Assembly (NCBI GenBank): GCA_002323245.1
Contig: DCPU01000011.1
Span: 1 to 64,000, forward strand
Source: Mariprofundus sp. UBA1536
Lineage (GTDB): Bacteria; Pseudomonadota; Zetaproteobacteria; Mariprofundales; Mariprofundaceae
DNA: 64,000 nucleotides
Reading direction: 5' to 3'
A program made the position numbers and the translations under genes. Each line of letters starts with the position of its first letter. Position 1 is the stretch's first letter. Positions 50,658-59,342 of this stretch are shown here, piece by piece. A model generated the notes under the pieces. It made no database searches. It had not been told where the DNA came from and was given only the letters and a program-made list of their open reading frames with translations.

Positions 50658-51104
50658 ATGAAAATTTCTGAAGCAGTAGAACAATTACGTAATGCGCGCA
50701 CTGCGCATAAATCATGGGTTGCACGTGCTGAAGCGTTGATTGCTGGTATGAGCGTAGATAAAGAACATATCCCTATGATGCCAACTGACTGTGCTTTTGG
50801 TAAATGGTATTATGGGCCAGGCCAAATGTTGCGCCGCCTACCTGCTTATAAAGCCATGGAAAAACCCCATGATGAATTGCATCGTGTGTATATGAACATC
50901 TTTAAACTGCTCTTTAACGAGCCTGAAGTTTCTATGCTTGGCAAAATGTTTGGACAAAGCAAAAAAGCCAAAGCTGAACAACTCAAGCAAGCCGAAGCAT
51001 TGTTTTCCAAGCTACAACTCATCTCTGAAAACGTATGTGATATTTTAGAACAACTTGAAGCGCAATTGATTCAAGCTGCTGGCAAACAAGCATCGATGAA
51101 ATAA
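50658..51104 (+). CDS. Stand-alone CZB (chemoreceptor zinc-binding) domain protein
   Basis: A 148-residue protein with the CZB signature: a histidine in ARTAHKSWVARAE, the cysteine in DCAFGKWYYGPG, and two histidines in PHDELHRVYMNIF. This fold binds zinc and is usually the C-terminal part of chemoreceptors or diguanylate cyclases; here it is almost the whole protein, followed by a long C-terminal helix (about 95-148). GAGG is 8 bases before the ATG, and TATAAT (50630-50635) lies 22 bases upstream of it. Confidence 0.88.
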   Translation: MKISEAVEQLRNARTAHKSWVARAEALIAGMSVDKEHIPMMPTDCAFGKWYYGPGQMLRRLPAYKAMEKPHDELHRVYMNIFKLLFNEPEVSMLGKMFGQSKKAKAEQLKQAEALFSKLQLISENVCDILEQLEAQLIQAAGKQASMK

Positions 51105-51108
51105 AGAC

Positions 51109-52254
51109 CTAGGTCGCTGTAAGGTATTTTTTTAGCCTACGAACGGCCTCTTTCAACTGCTGCAAACCTGTGGCATACGAAAAACGCACATGTAAATGCG
51201 GCTGGTTCACGCCAAAATCAGCACCCGGCGTGATCGCCACGCCCACTTGCTTAAGCACATCCCAACAAAAAGAAGTGGAATCGTTGGTTAGCTTGGCCAC
51301 ATTGGCATAGATATAGAATGCACCTTCTGGCTCCACCGTGATTTCAAAACCAAGCTTGGGCAGCTCTGCAAGCAGATACCGTCTACGTTCATCATAAGCC
51401 TTGCGCATCACTTCCAGTGGCTCATTTAACTGCAGCGCCTTCACACCTGCATATTGCGATAAGGTTGGCGCCGCAATAAAAATATTTTGCATCACCCGTC
51501 GGCAAGGCTCCACCAAAGCTTCAGGCACCACCACCCAACCAAGGCGCCATCCTGTCATTGCCCAGCGCTTGGAAAAACCATTGACCACAATCACATCATC
51601 ACTCACTTGTAATGCAGAAGGCGCTTTGATGCCATAGGTGAGGCCATGATAAATTTCATCGGAAATTAAGGTGCCGCCATGTTGCTCACATGCCTCGGCC
51701 AAAGTTTTGATAAAATTGATATCCACGACAGTGCCCGTGGGATTACTGGGATTAATAAGCACTGCCGCTTGCGTGGACGGCCGCCAATAGGTATCTATTA
51801 AATCGGCATTCAGGTGATATCGCGAATCAGCAGTCACAGGCACATTGATGGGATCTGCACCCGCAAGCCGAATAAAATTGCGTTGGCAAGGGTAACCGGG
51901 GTCTGGCAACAACACCGACTCCCCAGCTTCAAGCAACACGGCGTATATCAGACTAAATGCTCCTGATGTGCCCGGCGTGATAAGAATACGATGCGGAGCT
52001 ACATCCACATCATATTCGGTTTTATACCACGCTGAAAGTGCTTGTTGTAAGGCTGGTAGGCCCGTGGATGCCGTATAAGACAAACTCCGCTGGGCCAAAT
52101 CGCTTTGGGCTTGGCTAATCACTTCAATGGGTGTTGGAAAGTCAGGTTCTCCGATTTCCATATGAATGATACTTTTGCCTGCTGCCTCAAGCTGCTGGGC
52201 AGCTTCCAGTAATTCCATCACCCGAAAGGGTTCAATCGTATCGATGCGGCGCAT
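51109..52254 (-). CDS. Class I/II pyridoxal-phosphate aminotransferase
   Basis: A 381-residue fold-type I aminotransferase. The PLP lysine is in VNGFSKRWAMTGWRLGWVV; further marks are LINPSNPTGTVV, LISDEIYHGLTYG and the C-terminal VRFSYATGLQQLKEAVRRL with the substrate-carboxylate arginine. Aspartate or alanine/other amino acids are possible substrates. It lies 23 bases after the large oxidoreductase gene and ends convergent to the CZB gene with a 4-base gap; the end shows a GACCTAGGTC palindrome. Confidence 0.92.
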   Translation of the reverse strand: MRRIDTIEPFRVMELLEAAQQLEAAGKSIIHMEIGEPDFPTPIEVISQAQSDLAQRSLSYTASTGLPALQQALSAWYKTEYDVDVAPHRILITPGTSGAFSLIYAVLLEAGESVLLPDPGYPCQRNFIRLAGADPINVPVTADSRYHLNADLIDTYWRPSTQAAVLINPSNPTGTVVDINFIKTLAEACEQHGGTLISDEIYHGLTYGIKAPSALQVSDDVIVVNGFSKRWAMTGWRLGWVVVPEALVEPCRRVMQNIFIAAPTLSQYAGVKALQLNEPLEVMRKAYDERRRYLLAELPKLGFEITVEPEGAFYIYANVAKLTNDSTSFCWDVLKQVGVAITPGADFGVNQPHLHVRFSYATGLQQLKEAVRRLKKYLTAT

Positions 52255-52277
52255 ATTACAGAGCTTATAACCGCAAT

Positions 52278-55200
52278 TTACATCAACACCCGTTCAATAC
52301 CGCCATCTTTGATGCGATTGACAAACATCTTCTGCCAATCCTCGCCATGCAACTGCTTGGCAAGCTCAACCACGATGTAATCAGCTTCCACACCAGAAGT
52401 GCCTTCCAAGCGCGAAAGACCCTGCAAACAAGACGGACATGATGTGAGCAGCTTTTGCTTTTCATCTCCCAAAACTTTCAATTCCGTACTGGCTTTAAGC
52501 ATTTTCTCTTCTTTGCGCGCGCGAATTTTTCCGGCAATAGCAGGGCTAGCCACTGCCAAGGTACCTGCTTCACCGCAACAATCTTCGGATTCCACAGAAG
52601 CCTTATTGAGCAAAGAGGTAATCACAGCTTTGGAACCATGGCGTTTGAGAGGTGTATGGCAAGGTTCGTGGTACATGTATTGCACCCCTTCCACATTATC
52701 CACACTCACACCTTGGGTCATCAAATACTCATGGATATCAATCAATGGTGCATCTGGAAAAATTTCACCCAAATGATATTTATCCAACTGATCATAGCAG
52801 GTGCCACAGGATACAATCACAGCCTCAAAATCGAGATATGAAAGCGCATTCTTCAAGCGATGGAACAACACACGGTTATCGTATGTAATTTCATCACCCT
52901 TGGCATGATCACCGCTGGCCGTGCTTGGGTATCCACAGCACAAGTACGACGGCGGCAGCACTACATTCACACCCAAATCAAAGAGCATAGCTTGGGTGGC
53001 AATACCCACCTGCGAGAACAAACGCTCAGAGCCACAACCTGGGAAGTAAAACACTGCCCTATCCGTAGATTTTTTCGTATCGCGCAAGATTGGAATCATA
53101 TTTTTGTCGCGCGATTCAATCCCTAGTATTTGCCGTGCAGTATTGAGTGGTAACGAAGGAAGTGGACGTTCAACGAAGTTAATGATTTGTGCTTGCACAC
53201 CATCAAGGTTACGAGTGGCGGCTGGCTTGGTTTTTACCAAACCCACAAGTTTGGCCACTTTATGTAACAACTGATGCCCTTTGTAACCCCAACGAATAAA
53301 CACTTCGCGCATAATACGCACAGCATCTGGATTTTGGATAACCAAAAACATCAAAGCCATTTTCGAGCCTAAATTAAAGCGGTCTTGGCCTTTATCTTTG
53401 AGCAAGGCGCGGATTTTTTCCGTGACCGAGCCAAAATCGATATTGACAGGACAAGGTGATTCACACTTATGACAAATGGTGCAGTGATCAGCCACATCTT
53501 GCAGCCCTTCAAATTGTTCAAAGGAGATTCCCGCCCCAGTTTGCGATTCATACAAGAAAGCTTCTATAATTGCGCCTGATGCCTGAATCTTATTACGCGG
53601 TGAATAAAGCATATTGGCACGCGGAAAGTGGGTGTTACACACTGGCTTACATTTACCGCAGCGCAAGCAAGGTGAAATCTCTTCAGAAAGCTCTGTTAAA
53701 TCAGCCGCTTCCATGATTACAGACTCATGTTCGAGCAAATTAAAACTTGGGGTATAGGTGAGGCTCAAATCCAAATCTTTTTGTAATTTACCGCGATTGA
53801 ACAAATCATCAGGGTCGGCTTGTTTGAGATACTTCTCAGTCTCCGCCAACACTTCAGCATTCATATAAGGCAGCTTTGTAATGCCAATACCATGCTCACC
53901 AGAAATCACGCCATCAAGCTCTTCGGCTTTGCGCATCACCTTTTCAACGGCATGATGGGCTCTACGCATCATCATGTAATCGTTGGAGTTGACAGGGATA
54001 TTGGTGTGCACATTGCCATCGCCAGCATGCATATGCGTAGCAATCACTACCCTGCCCGACAAAGCTTGTTTATGAATGGCTTTGATTTCTTTTTCCAACA
54101 CCGCATTGCCGCGCAAATGATCCAGCATCGGCACTTCGACTTCTGCTTTGTATGAAATACGCAATGCACCGCGCTGAATCACAGAAAACAACGTTTCTGT
54201 ACCTTCAAAAGGAATACCTTGCAAATAAGATTTAGAATCATGCGCGGGCTCACGAAGTGATTTCAGGAAATGCGTCCATTTCTCTTTGGCCACTTCAATC
54301 ACTGTCTTACAAGCGTCCAATTTTTCAGCCAAATAGACATCATCTTCAAGCAAGAATTTTTGGCGCACCAACTGATTATCAGCGGTCATGGCTGTTTTGG
54401 TATTATCGATATAAGTGGCCATTGCTTCAATAATTTCAAGCTTGTTGGCAATGGAGTTTTCGATATTCAAAAGCTCCACATAATCGTTGTATTCAGAAAG
54501 GCGTGGTAATGGAATCACCACATCTTCATTCATTTTAAAGGCGCGAGTGTGCTTGGCAATGGCAGCCATACGGCCGCGATCACCCCAGAAACGTTTGCGA
54601 TCAGCAGCAGATATGGCCACAAACCCTTCACCATTACCTTCAGAGCTAATGCGGCAAATATCAGAGCATGTTTGCGCGACTTGTTTTTCATCATCACCAG
54701 AAACATCAATCAAAAGCACCACACGCGGACGCTCACGGCGCGTGGATTTGGAGACATAATTGATGGCTTTGACGTATTTCTCATCAAAGTGTTCAAAGCC
54801 TTCCAAATGCGCATCTTTGGCAGCATCGACATGATTCTTAATTTTCACCAAAGCTTTGGTCGCATCATCAAGGCGCTGACCAAAAAACTCACAACAAACC
54901 GTGCGGGTCACTTCATACGAGCGATGCAAAATAAAGGTGGCTTCGGTAATAAATCCGTCGGTGCCTTCTTTTTGCACACCGGGCAAACCGCCCATGGCTT
55001 TACGGGTCACATCTTTACCCAAACCAGCCAAACGGAAAATACTGCCCGGTAAGGTTAAAATTTCTTCTTTTTTCACTCTGCCATCATTGGATGAAGTGGT
55101 GGTCAACTTAAACTGCACTTCTTCTTCATCATGCAATTTACCCATATTGTGGTTGATGCGCTCCACCAGCAACCAATCACCCGTGGGTGTAACCATTTTC

Positions 55201-56084
55201 CAAGAAAGCAGATTATCAACGCAAGTACCCCAAATCACGGCGTGTTTACCACCAGCATTGGAGGCCACATTGCCGCCTATCGTACATGCCCAAAGACTGG
55301 TCGGGTCGGTGGCGAAAACATGTGGCTGGGATGCATCCATCACTTTGCCGGTCACTGCACCAGCAAAGGCGCGAATGGTTGGCACTTCACCTTTTGCGCC
55401 AATGTCTTTCATCTTCACAGCTTCAATGCCATCAAATTTTTCAACATTGATCATGACTTCATCATTCGACAAAGGCACTGAACCACCACAAAGACCAGTA
55501 CCCCCACCACGCGGAATCACGGCAAGGCCAAGCTCACGAATCGTACGAATCAAACCAGGCAGTTCTTCTGGGCTATCTGGTGTAAGCACACAAAATGGCA
55601 AATGCGAACGCCAGTCGGTGGCATCGGTGGCATTATGACTTAAGGTGTAAGCATCAAAATGGATATTGTTGGGATGGGTATGTTTGGCCAGCGCTTTTTT
55701 GGCGCGTTTGCGTTTTTTGGGTTCTTCTTCAAACCAATCGTTAAACACTTGCAGCATACGCTCCGTGCAACATGCTACGCGCGTCGCCCTTGGGTTATCC
55801 TGCGCACCTTGTTTGATACGTGCCAAACGAATTTCATGTTGTTGACGAATTTTTTTCAGGCGCTTGGGGTGTTTGAGTAAATCATTCTTTAGAAAAATAT
55901 TGCGTTCAATCACCCAAACATCACCAAGGATTTCAAACAACATGCGCGCTGAGCTACCCGTTTTGCGCTGCGAACGCAGCACGTTCAAATCATCCCAAGA
56001 AGACTCACTTAAAAATCGTTTTACAATTTCTCGATCCGAATAAGACGTGTAGTTATAAGGGATTTCGCGGATATGTTCACTCAC
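52278..56084 (-). CDS. Giant FAD/Fe-S oxidoreductase (DUF3683, GlcD-GlcF-like fusion)
   Basis: A 1268-residue protein that joins three parts: an N-terminal DUF3683 region (REIPYNYTSYSDREIVKRFL), an FAD-binding oxidase of the D-lactate/glycolate dehydrogenase type (VIPRGGGTGLCGGSVPLSND, WGTCVDNLLSWKMV, GDGNVHTNIP, ISGEHGIGITKLPYM) and a C-terminal iron-sulfur subunit with two CxxCxxCxxxC clusters (CLRCGKCKPVC, CTICHKCESPC) and two CCG domains (YFPGCGSERLF, YLCCGYPSTASG, EDCCGEAGTLA). It should oxidise a 2-hydroxy acid and pass electrons to quinone or a heterodisulfide; the substrate is unknown. GTG 56084 has GGAG 6 bases upstream; TTG 56087 is too close. Confidence 0.92.
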   Translation of the reverse strand: MSEHIREIPYNYTSYSDREIVKRFLSESSWDDLNVLRSQRKTGSSARMLFEILGDVWVIERNIFLKNDLLKHPKRLKKIRQQHEIRLARIKQGAQDNPRATRVACCTERMLQVFNDWFEEEPKKRKRAKKALAKHTHPNNIHFDAYTLSHNATDATDWRSHLPFCVLTPDSPEELPGLIRTIRELGLAVIPRGGGTGLCGGSVPLSNDEVMINVEKFDGIEAVKMKDIGAKGEVPTIRAFAGAVTGKVMDASQPHVFATDPTSLWACTIGGNVASNAGGKHAVIWGTCVDNLLSWKMVTPTGDWLLVERINHNMGKLHDEEEVQFKLTTTSSNDGRVKKEEILTLPGSIFRLAGLGKDVTRKAMGGLPGVQKEGTDGFITEATFILHRSYEVTRTVCCEFFGQRLDDATKALVKIKNHVDAAKDAHLEGFEHFDEKYVKAINYVSKSTRRERPRVVLLIDVSGDDEKQVAQTCSDICRISSEGNGEGFVAISAADRKRFWGDRGRMAAIAKHTRAFKMNEDVVIPLPRLSEYNDYVELLNIENSIANKLEIIEAMATYIDNTKTAMTADNQLVRQKFLLEDDVYLAEKLDACKTVIEVAKEKWTHFLKSLREPAHDSKSYLQGIPFEGTETLFSVIQRGALRISYKAEVEVPMLDHLRGNAVLEKEIKAIHKQALSGRVVIATHMHAGDGNVHTNIPVNSNDYMMMRRAHHAVEKVMRKAEELDGVISGEHGIGITKLPYMNAEVLAETEKYLKQADPDDLFNRGKLQKDLDLSLTYTPSFNLLEHESVIMEAADLTELSEEISPCLRCGKCKPVCNTHFPRANMLYSPRNKIQASGAIIEAFLYESQTGAGISFEQFEGLQDVADHCTICHKCESPCPVNIDFGSVTEKIRALLKDKGQDRFNLGSKMALMFLVIQNPDAVRIMREVFIRWGYKGHQLLHKVAKLVGLVKTKPAATRNLDGVQAQIINFVERPLPSLPLNTARQILGIESRDKNMIPILRDTKKSTDRAVFYFPGCGSERLFSQVGIATQAMLFDLGVNVVLPPSYLCCGYPSTASGDHAKGDEITYDNRVLFHRLKNALSYLDFEAVIVSCGTCYDQLDKYHLGEIFPDAPLIDIHEYLMTQGVSVDNVEGVQYMYHEPCHTPLKRHGSKAVITSLLNKASVESEDCCGEAGTLAVASPAIAGKIRARKEEKMLKASTELKVLGDEKQKLLTSCPSCLQGLSRLEGTSGVEADYIVVELAKQLHGEDWQKMFVNRIKDGGIERVLM

Positions 56085-56242
56085 CAATTACTCCATTGCA
56101 CACTGTTGAATCTGGGTCAAGCTCGTTTTAAGGTGCGCAAGCGTAACAACTTTACATGAAAATAAACTAAATGAATCACACACTATTATCAGTGTCATGA
56201 TGTTGTTATGGTTCGCGCCGAAAGTTACGGGGGTTTTTAGTC

Positions 56243-58522
56243 ATGACCAAGCAAGACAATGGGTTTACAGCATTCGAACAAGACGCACTGGATTACCACA
56301 GTCAGCCTACAGCTGGTAAAATCAGTGTGCGCGCCAGCAAGCCCTGCATTACTCAGCGTGACCTGGCGCTAGCATACTCTCCCGGTGTGGCTGTGCCATG
56401 TTTAGAAATTGAAAAAGACCCCAGCAAGGCTGATATCTATACTTCGCGCGCCAATTTGGTCGGCGTAATCAGCAATGGCACTGCCGTACTTGGCTTGGGC
56501 CATATTGGTGCCCTAGCCAGTAAGCCTGTGATGGAAGGCAAAGGTGTATTGTTCAAACGCTTTGCTGACATTGATGTATTTGATATCGAAGTGGATGAAC
56601 TCGACCCTATGGCCTTTGTTGATACCATCGCCCGCTTGGAGCCAACCTTTGGCGGCATCAACCTTGAAGACATCAAAGCTCCTGAATGTTTTATCATTGA
56701 AGAAGAGCTGAAAAAACGCGTGAAGATTCCTGTGTTGCACGATGACCAACATGGTACTGCTGTGATTACAGCTGCGGCCTTGATCAACGCCTTGATTTTG
56801 CAAGATAAGAAAATTGAAGATGTGAAGATTGTTTGCCTTGGCGCAGGAGCTGCTGGTTTTGCCTGCATGCGTTTGATCGAAGAGCTTGGCGCTACCCACA
56901 GCAATATGTATTTCCTCGACCGCAAAGGCGTGATTCACAGCGGCAGTAAAGATCTACCCCAACACAAAGCTTATTTTGCCAATGGTGATAAGCCCATGAG
57001 CATTGAAGAAGTGATGGTAGGCGCTGATGTGTTCCTTGGACTTTCCCAAGGTAATATGGTCACCCCTGAGATGTTACTGAGCATGGCCGACAAACCTATC
57101 GTCTTTGCTATGGCCAACCCTACCCCCGAAATCAATTATGATCTGGCCATGAAAACCCGCTCGGATTTAATTATGGCCACAGGTCGCTCGGATCACCCCA
57201 ACCAAGTAAACAATGTGCTTGGCTTCCCATTTTTGTTCCGCGGCGCCCTTGATGTTCGCGCTACCACATTCAATGAAGAAATGAAAATTGCGGCAGTGCA
57301 TGCTTTGGCATCACTAGCGCGCAAAGAAGTGCCAGCTTCTGTGCTAAAAGTATATGGTGAAAAAGAATTGCGCTTTGGCCCAACCTATATTCTACCCAAA
57401 CCCTTTGACCCACGCTTGATTGAAGTGGTGCCTACAGCTGTTGCTAAAGCTGCAGTAGAAACAGGCGTCGCTCGCGCACCAATCACCGATTTTAAAGCTT
57501 ATGCTCAAAGTCTTGCTGCCCGTATCGATCAATCACGCACCTTTATGCGTCTTGTGATGGACAAAGCAGCGCGTCAACCCAAACGCTTGGCTTTGCCTGA
57601 GGGTAATGACCCAGTTGTCATTCATGCCGCATCAGTGATGCGTGATGAAGGCATTGCCAAACCCATTTTGATTGGTGATCCAAAAATCATCCACACCCAA
57701 GCTGATTTGATGCATATCAGTTTGGATGATATCGATATCATCAACCCGCAAGAAGACAATCCATTGTTTTCAAGCCTCACTGACGCCTTGTATTTCGATC
57801 GCAAACGCCATGGCATTTTGCGCCATAATGCTGCGGACATCCTGCGTCATGAGCCCAACACCCTAGCTTCACTCTTGGTTCGCCAAGGATTTGCAGATGG
57901 TTTGCTTGCGGGCAGAACCCAGCATTATCCCGATGCACTGCGCCCTATTCTCAAAGTGCTGGGTCATGATGAAAAAACAGGCACACAACACCATGTTTAT
58001 GGCATGTATATCCTTATCATGGAAGAGCATGCTTATTTCATGGCGGATTGCACAGTCAACGTTGAAATGAATGCTGAACAATTGGCAGAAGTTGCAGCCT
58101 TAACAGCAGCGACAGCTGAATCTCTGGGCGTTTCACCGCGTGTAGCAATGTTATCGTTTTCCAACTTTGGCAGTTCCCCGCATGCTGAATCACGCAAAGT
58201 GGCCGATGCTGTGGCGCTACTGCACAAAAATCATCCTGACTTGTTGGTGGATGGTGAAATGCAGGCTGATACGGCTGTGAATGCCGATATTTTATCTATG
58301 TTCCCATTCTCAAGAATCAAAGACCCTGCCAATGTACTTATCTTCCCAACCATGCAAGCTGGCAATATTGCCTACAAGCTGCTCAAAGAGCTAGGCAAAG
58401 GCATTGCAATTGGACCAATTTTAATGGGCATTCCGCAACAAGTGCATGTTTTGCAAACTGGCGCTAGTGTTGATGATATCGTGAACTTAGCTTCAATAGC
58501 TTCGGCACGTGCTGGGGATTAA
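56243..58522 (+). CDS. maeB: NADP-dependent malic enzyme, MaeB type
   Basis: A 759-residue two-domain protein. The first 425 residues are malic enzyme (SVRASKPCITQRDLALAYSP, LHDDQHGTAVITAAALINAL, IVCLGAGAAGFACMRLI, MANPTPEI), which decarboxylates malate to pyruvate. Residues 430-759 are a phosphotransacetylase-like domain (RLALPEGNDPVVIHAASVM, LMGIPQQVHVLQTGASVDDI) thought to regulate the enzyme by acetyl-CoA. ATG 56243 is preceded by GGGGG at a distance of about 8 bases. It is divergent from the FAD/Fe-S gene with a 158-base gap in which I find no clear operator. Confidence 0.97.
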   Translation: MTKQDNGFTAFEQDALDYHSQPTAGKISVRASKPCITQRDLALAYSPGVAVPCLEIEKDPSKADIYTSRANLVGVISNGTAVLGLGHIGALASKPVMEGKGVLFKRFADIDVFDIEVDELDPMAFVDTIARLEPTFGGINLEDIKAPECFIIEEELKKRVKIPVLHDDQHGTAVITAAALINALILQDKKIEDVKIVCLGAGAAGFACMRLIEELGATHSNMYFLDRKGVIHSGSKDLPQHKAYFANGDKPMSIEEVMVGADVFLGLSQGNMVTPEMLLSMADKPIVFAMANPTPEINYDLAMKTRSDLIMATGRSDHPNQVNNVLGFPFLFRGALDVRATTFNEEMKIAAVHALASLARKEVPASVLKVYGEKELRFGPTYILPKPFDPRLIEVVPTAVAKAAVETGVARAPITDFKAYAQSLAARIDQSRTFMRLVMDKAARQPKRLALPEGNDPVVIHAASVMRDEGIAKPILIGDPKIIHTQADLMHISLDDIDIINPQEDNPLFSSLTDALYFDRKRHGILRHNAADILRHEPNTLASLLVRQGFADGLLAGRTQHYPDALRPILKVLGHDEKTGTQHHVYGMYILIMEEHAYFMADCTVNVEMNAEQLAEVAALTAATAESLGVSPRVAMLSFSNFGSSPHAESRKVADAVALLHKNHPDLLVDGEMQADTAVNADILSMFPFSRIKDPANVLIFPTMQAGNIAYKLLKELGKGIAIGPILMGIPQQVHVLQTGASVDDIVNLASIASARAGD

Positions 58523-58550
58523 TCGATTTTAGTTTGATTTGGGGTGGGAA

Positions 58551-59237
58551 ATGATTGAAATCTTAAAGAAGATTCCGCTTTTTTCAGAGCTGGATGATGA
58601 AGAGTTTGGCCTGATACAAAAGCTAATAACTTTTCATGATGTCACCAAAAAATCAGTGGTGCTTCAAGAAGGTGAAGAAGGCAATTCGCTATTTGTAATT
58701 ATAAGAGGCGCTGTAAAAATTTCGTATTATGCCCCTGATGGCCGCGAGGTTGTGCTCTCCTTGTTGGCCGCAGGCGACTTCTTCGGTGAAATGGCCTTGC
58801 TGGACAACTCACCACGCTCAGCCACCGCCAGCACCACGGCTCAGACGCGATTGGCGCAAATTCGCCGCGATGATTTTGAGCGACTTTTGCTACAAAAACC
58901 GCAAGTGACGCTTAAATTGCTTAAGGAAGTTGTCACCCGCTTTCGCCGTACCAGCCAAGTCCTTGAACGCATCAGCACCATGGATGTGCCTCAGCGCCTA
59001 TATTTCTACCTCAAAGACTTTGCTGATCGCCACGGCGCGCCAACAAAATCTGGCATGGTTAAGGTGCTTCTGCCTACCCACCAAATGATTGCAGATCAAC
59101 TCTCAACCAGCCGCGAAACAATTTCTCGGGCTATGAGTTCACTGAAAAAAGAAGGTATTCTCGAAAAGACCGGCACCCCTGGCGAATCCCAAATCGACAT
59201 GGTCTCACTGGCCACACTTTTAGAAGTAATCTATTAA
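58551..59237 (+). CDS. Crp/Fnr-family transcriptional regulator
   Basis: A 228-residue regulator. Residues 1-115 form the cyclic-nucleotide-binding fold (VVLQEGEEGNSLFVIIRGAV, GDFFGEMALLDNSPRSATAST, close to the cAMP site of Crp), then a long dimer helix and a winged helix-turn-helix (LPTHQMIADQLSTSRETISR). No N-terminal cysteine cluster as in FNR, so an oxygen-sensing Fe-S cluster is unlikely. The phosphate-binding Arg of the GE...RSA segment suggests that a nucleotide may bind. ATG 58551 follows GGGTGGGA. It lies between maeB and gyrA. Confidence 0.92.
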   Translation: MIEILKKIPLFSELDDEEFGLIQKLITFHDVTKKSVVLQEGEEGNSLFVIIRGAVKISYYAPDGREVVLSLLAAGDFFGEMALLDNSPRSATASTTAQTRLAQIRRDDFERLLLQKPQVTLKLLKEVVTRFRRTSQVLERISTMDVPQRLYFYLKDFADRHGAPTKSGMVKVLLPTHQMIADQLSTSRETISRAMSSLKKEGILEKTGTPGESQIDMVSLATLLEVIY

Positions 59238-59273
59238 AAACCCTTCATGGACAATCAGATGCATGCTAATTAA

Positions 59274-59329
59274 GCTTGTGCACCAATCAAAAGCGGTTGT
59301 CGCAAGTCACCATAGTCACAAGCCTTTTT
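59274..59329 (+). repeat. Inverted repeat with T-run ahead of gyrA
   Basis: GCTTGTG (59274-59280) and CACAAGC (59317-59323) are perfect 7-bp arms around 36 bases and are followed by CTTTTTC, just before the gyrA ribosome-binding site. It could be a weak terminator for the Crp-family gene or an attenuator. The long loop makes this uncertain. Confidence 0.3.
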
Positions 59330-59342
59330 CGGAGTTGAAAAC

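Noticed and set aside
58551..59237. FNR (oxygen-sensing) identity for the Crp-family regulator
   Set aside because: The N-terminal cysteine cluster needed for the Fe-S centre is absent.
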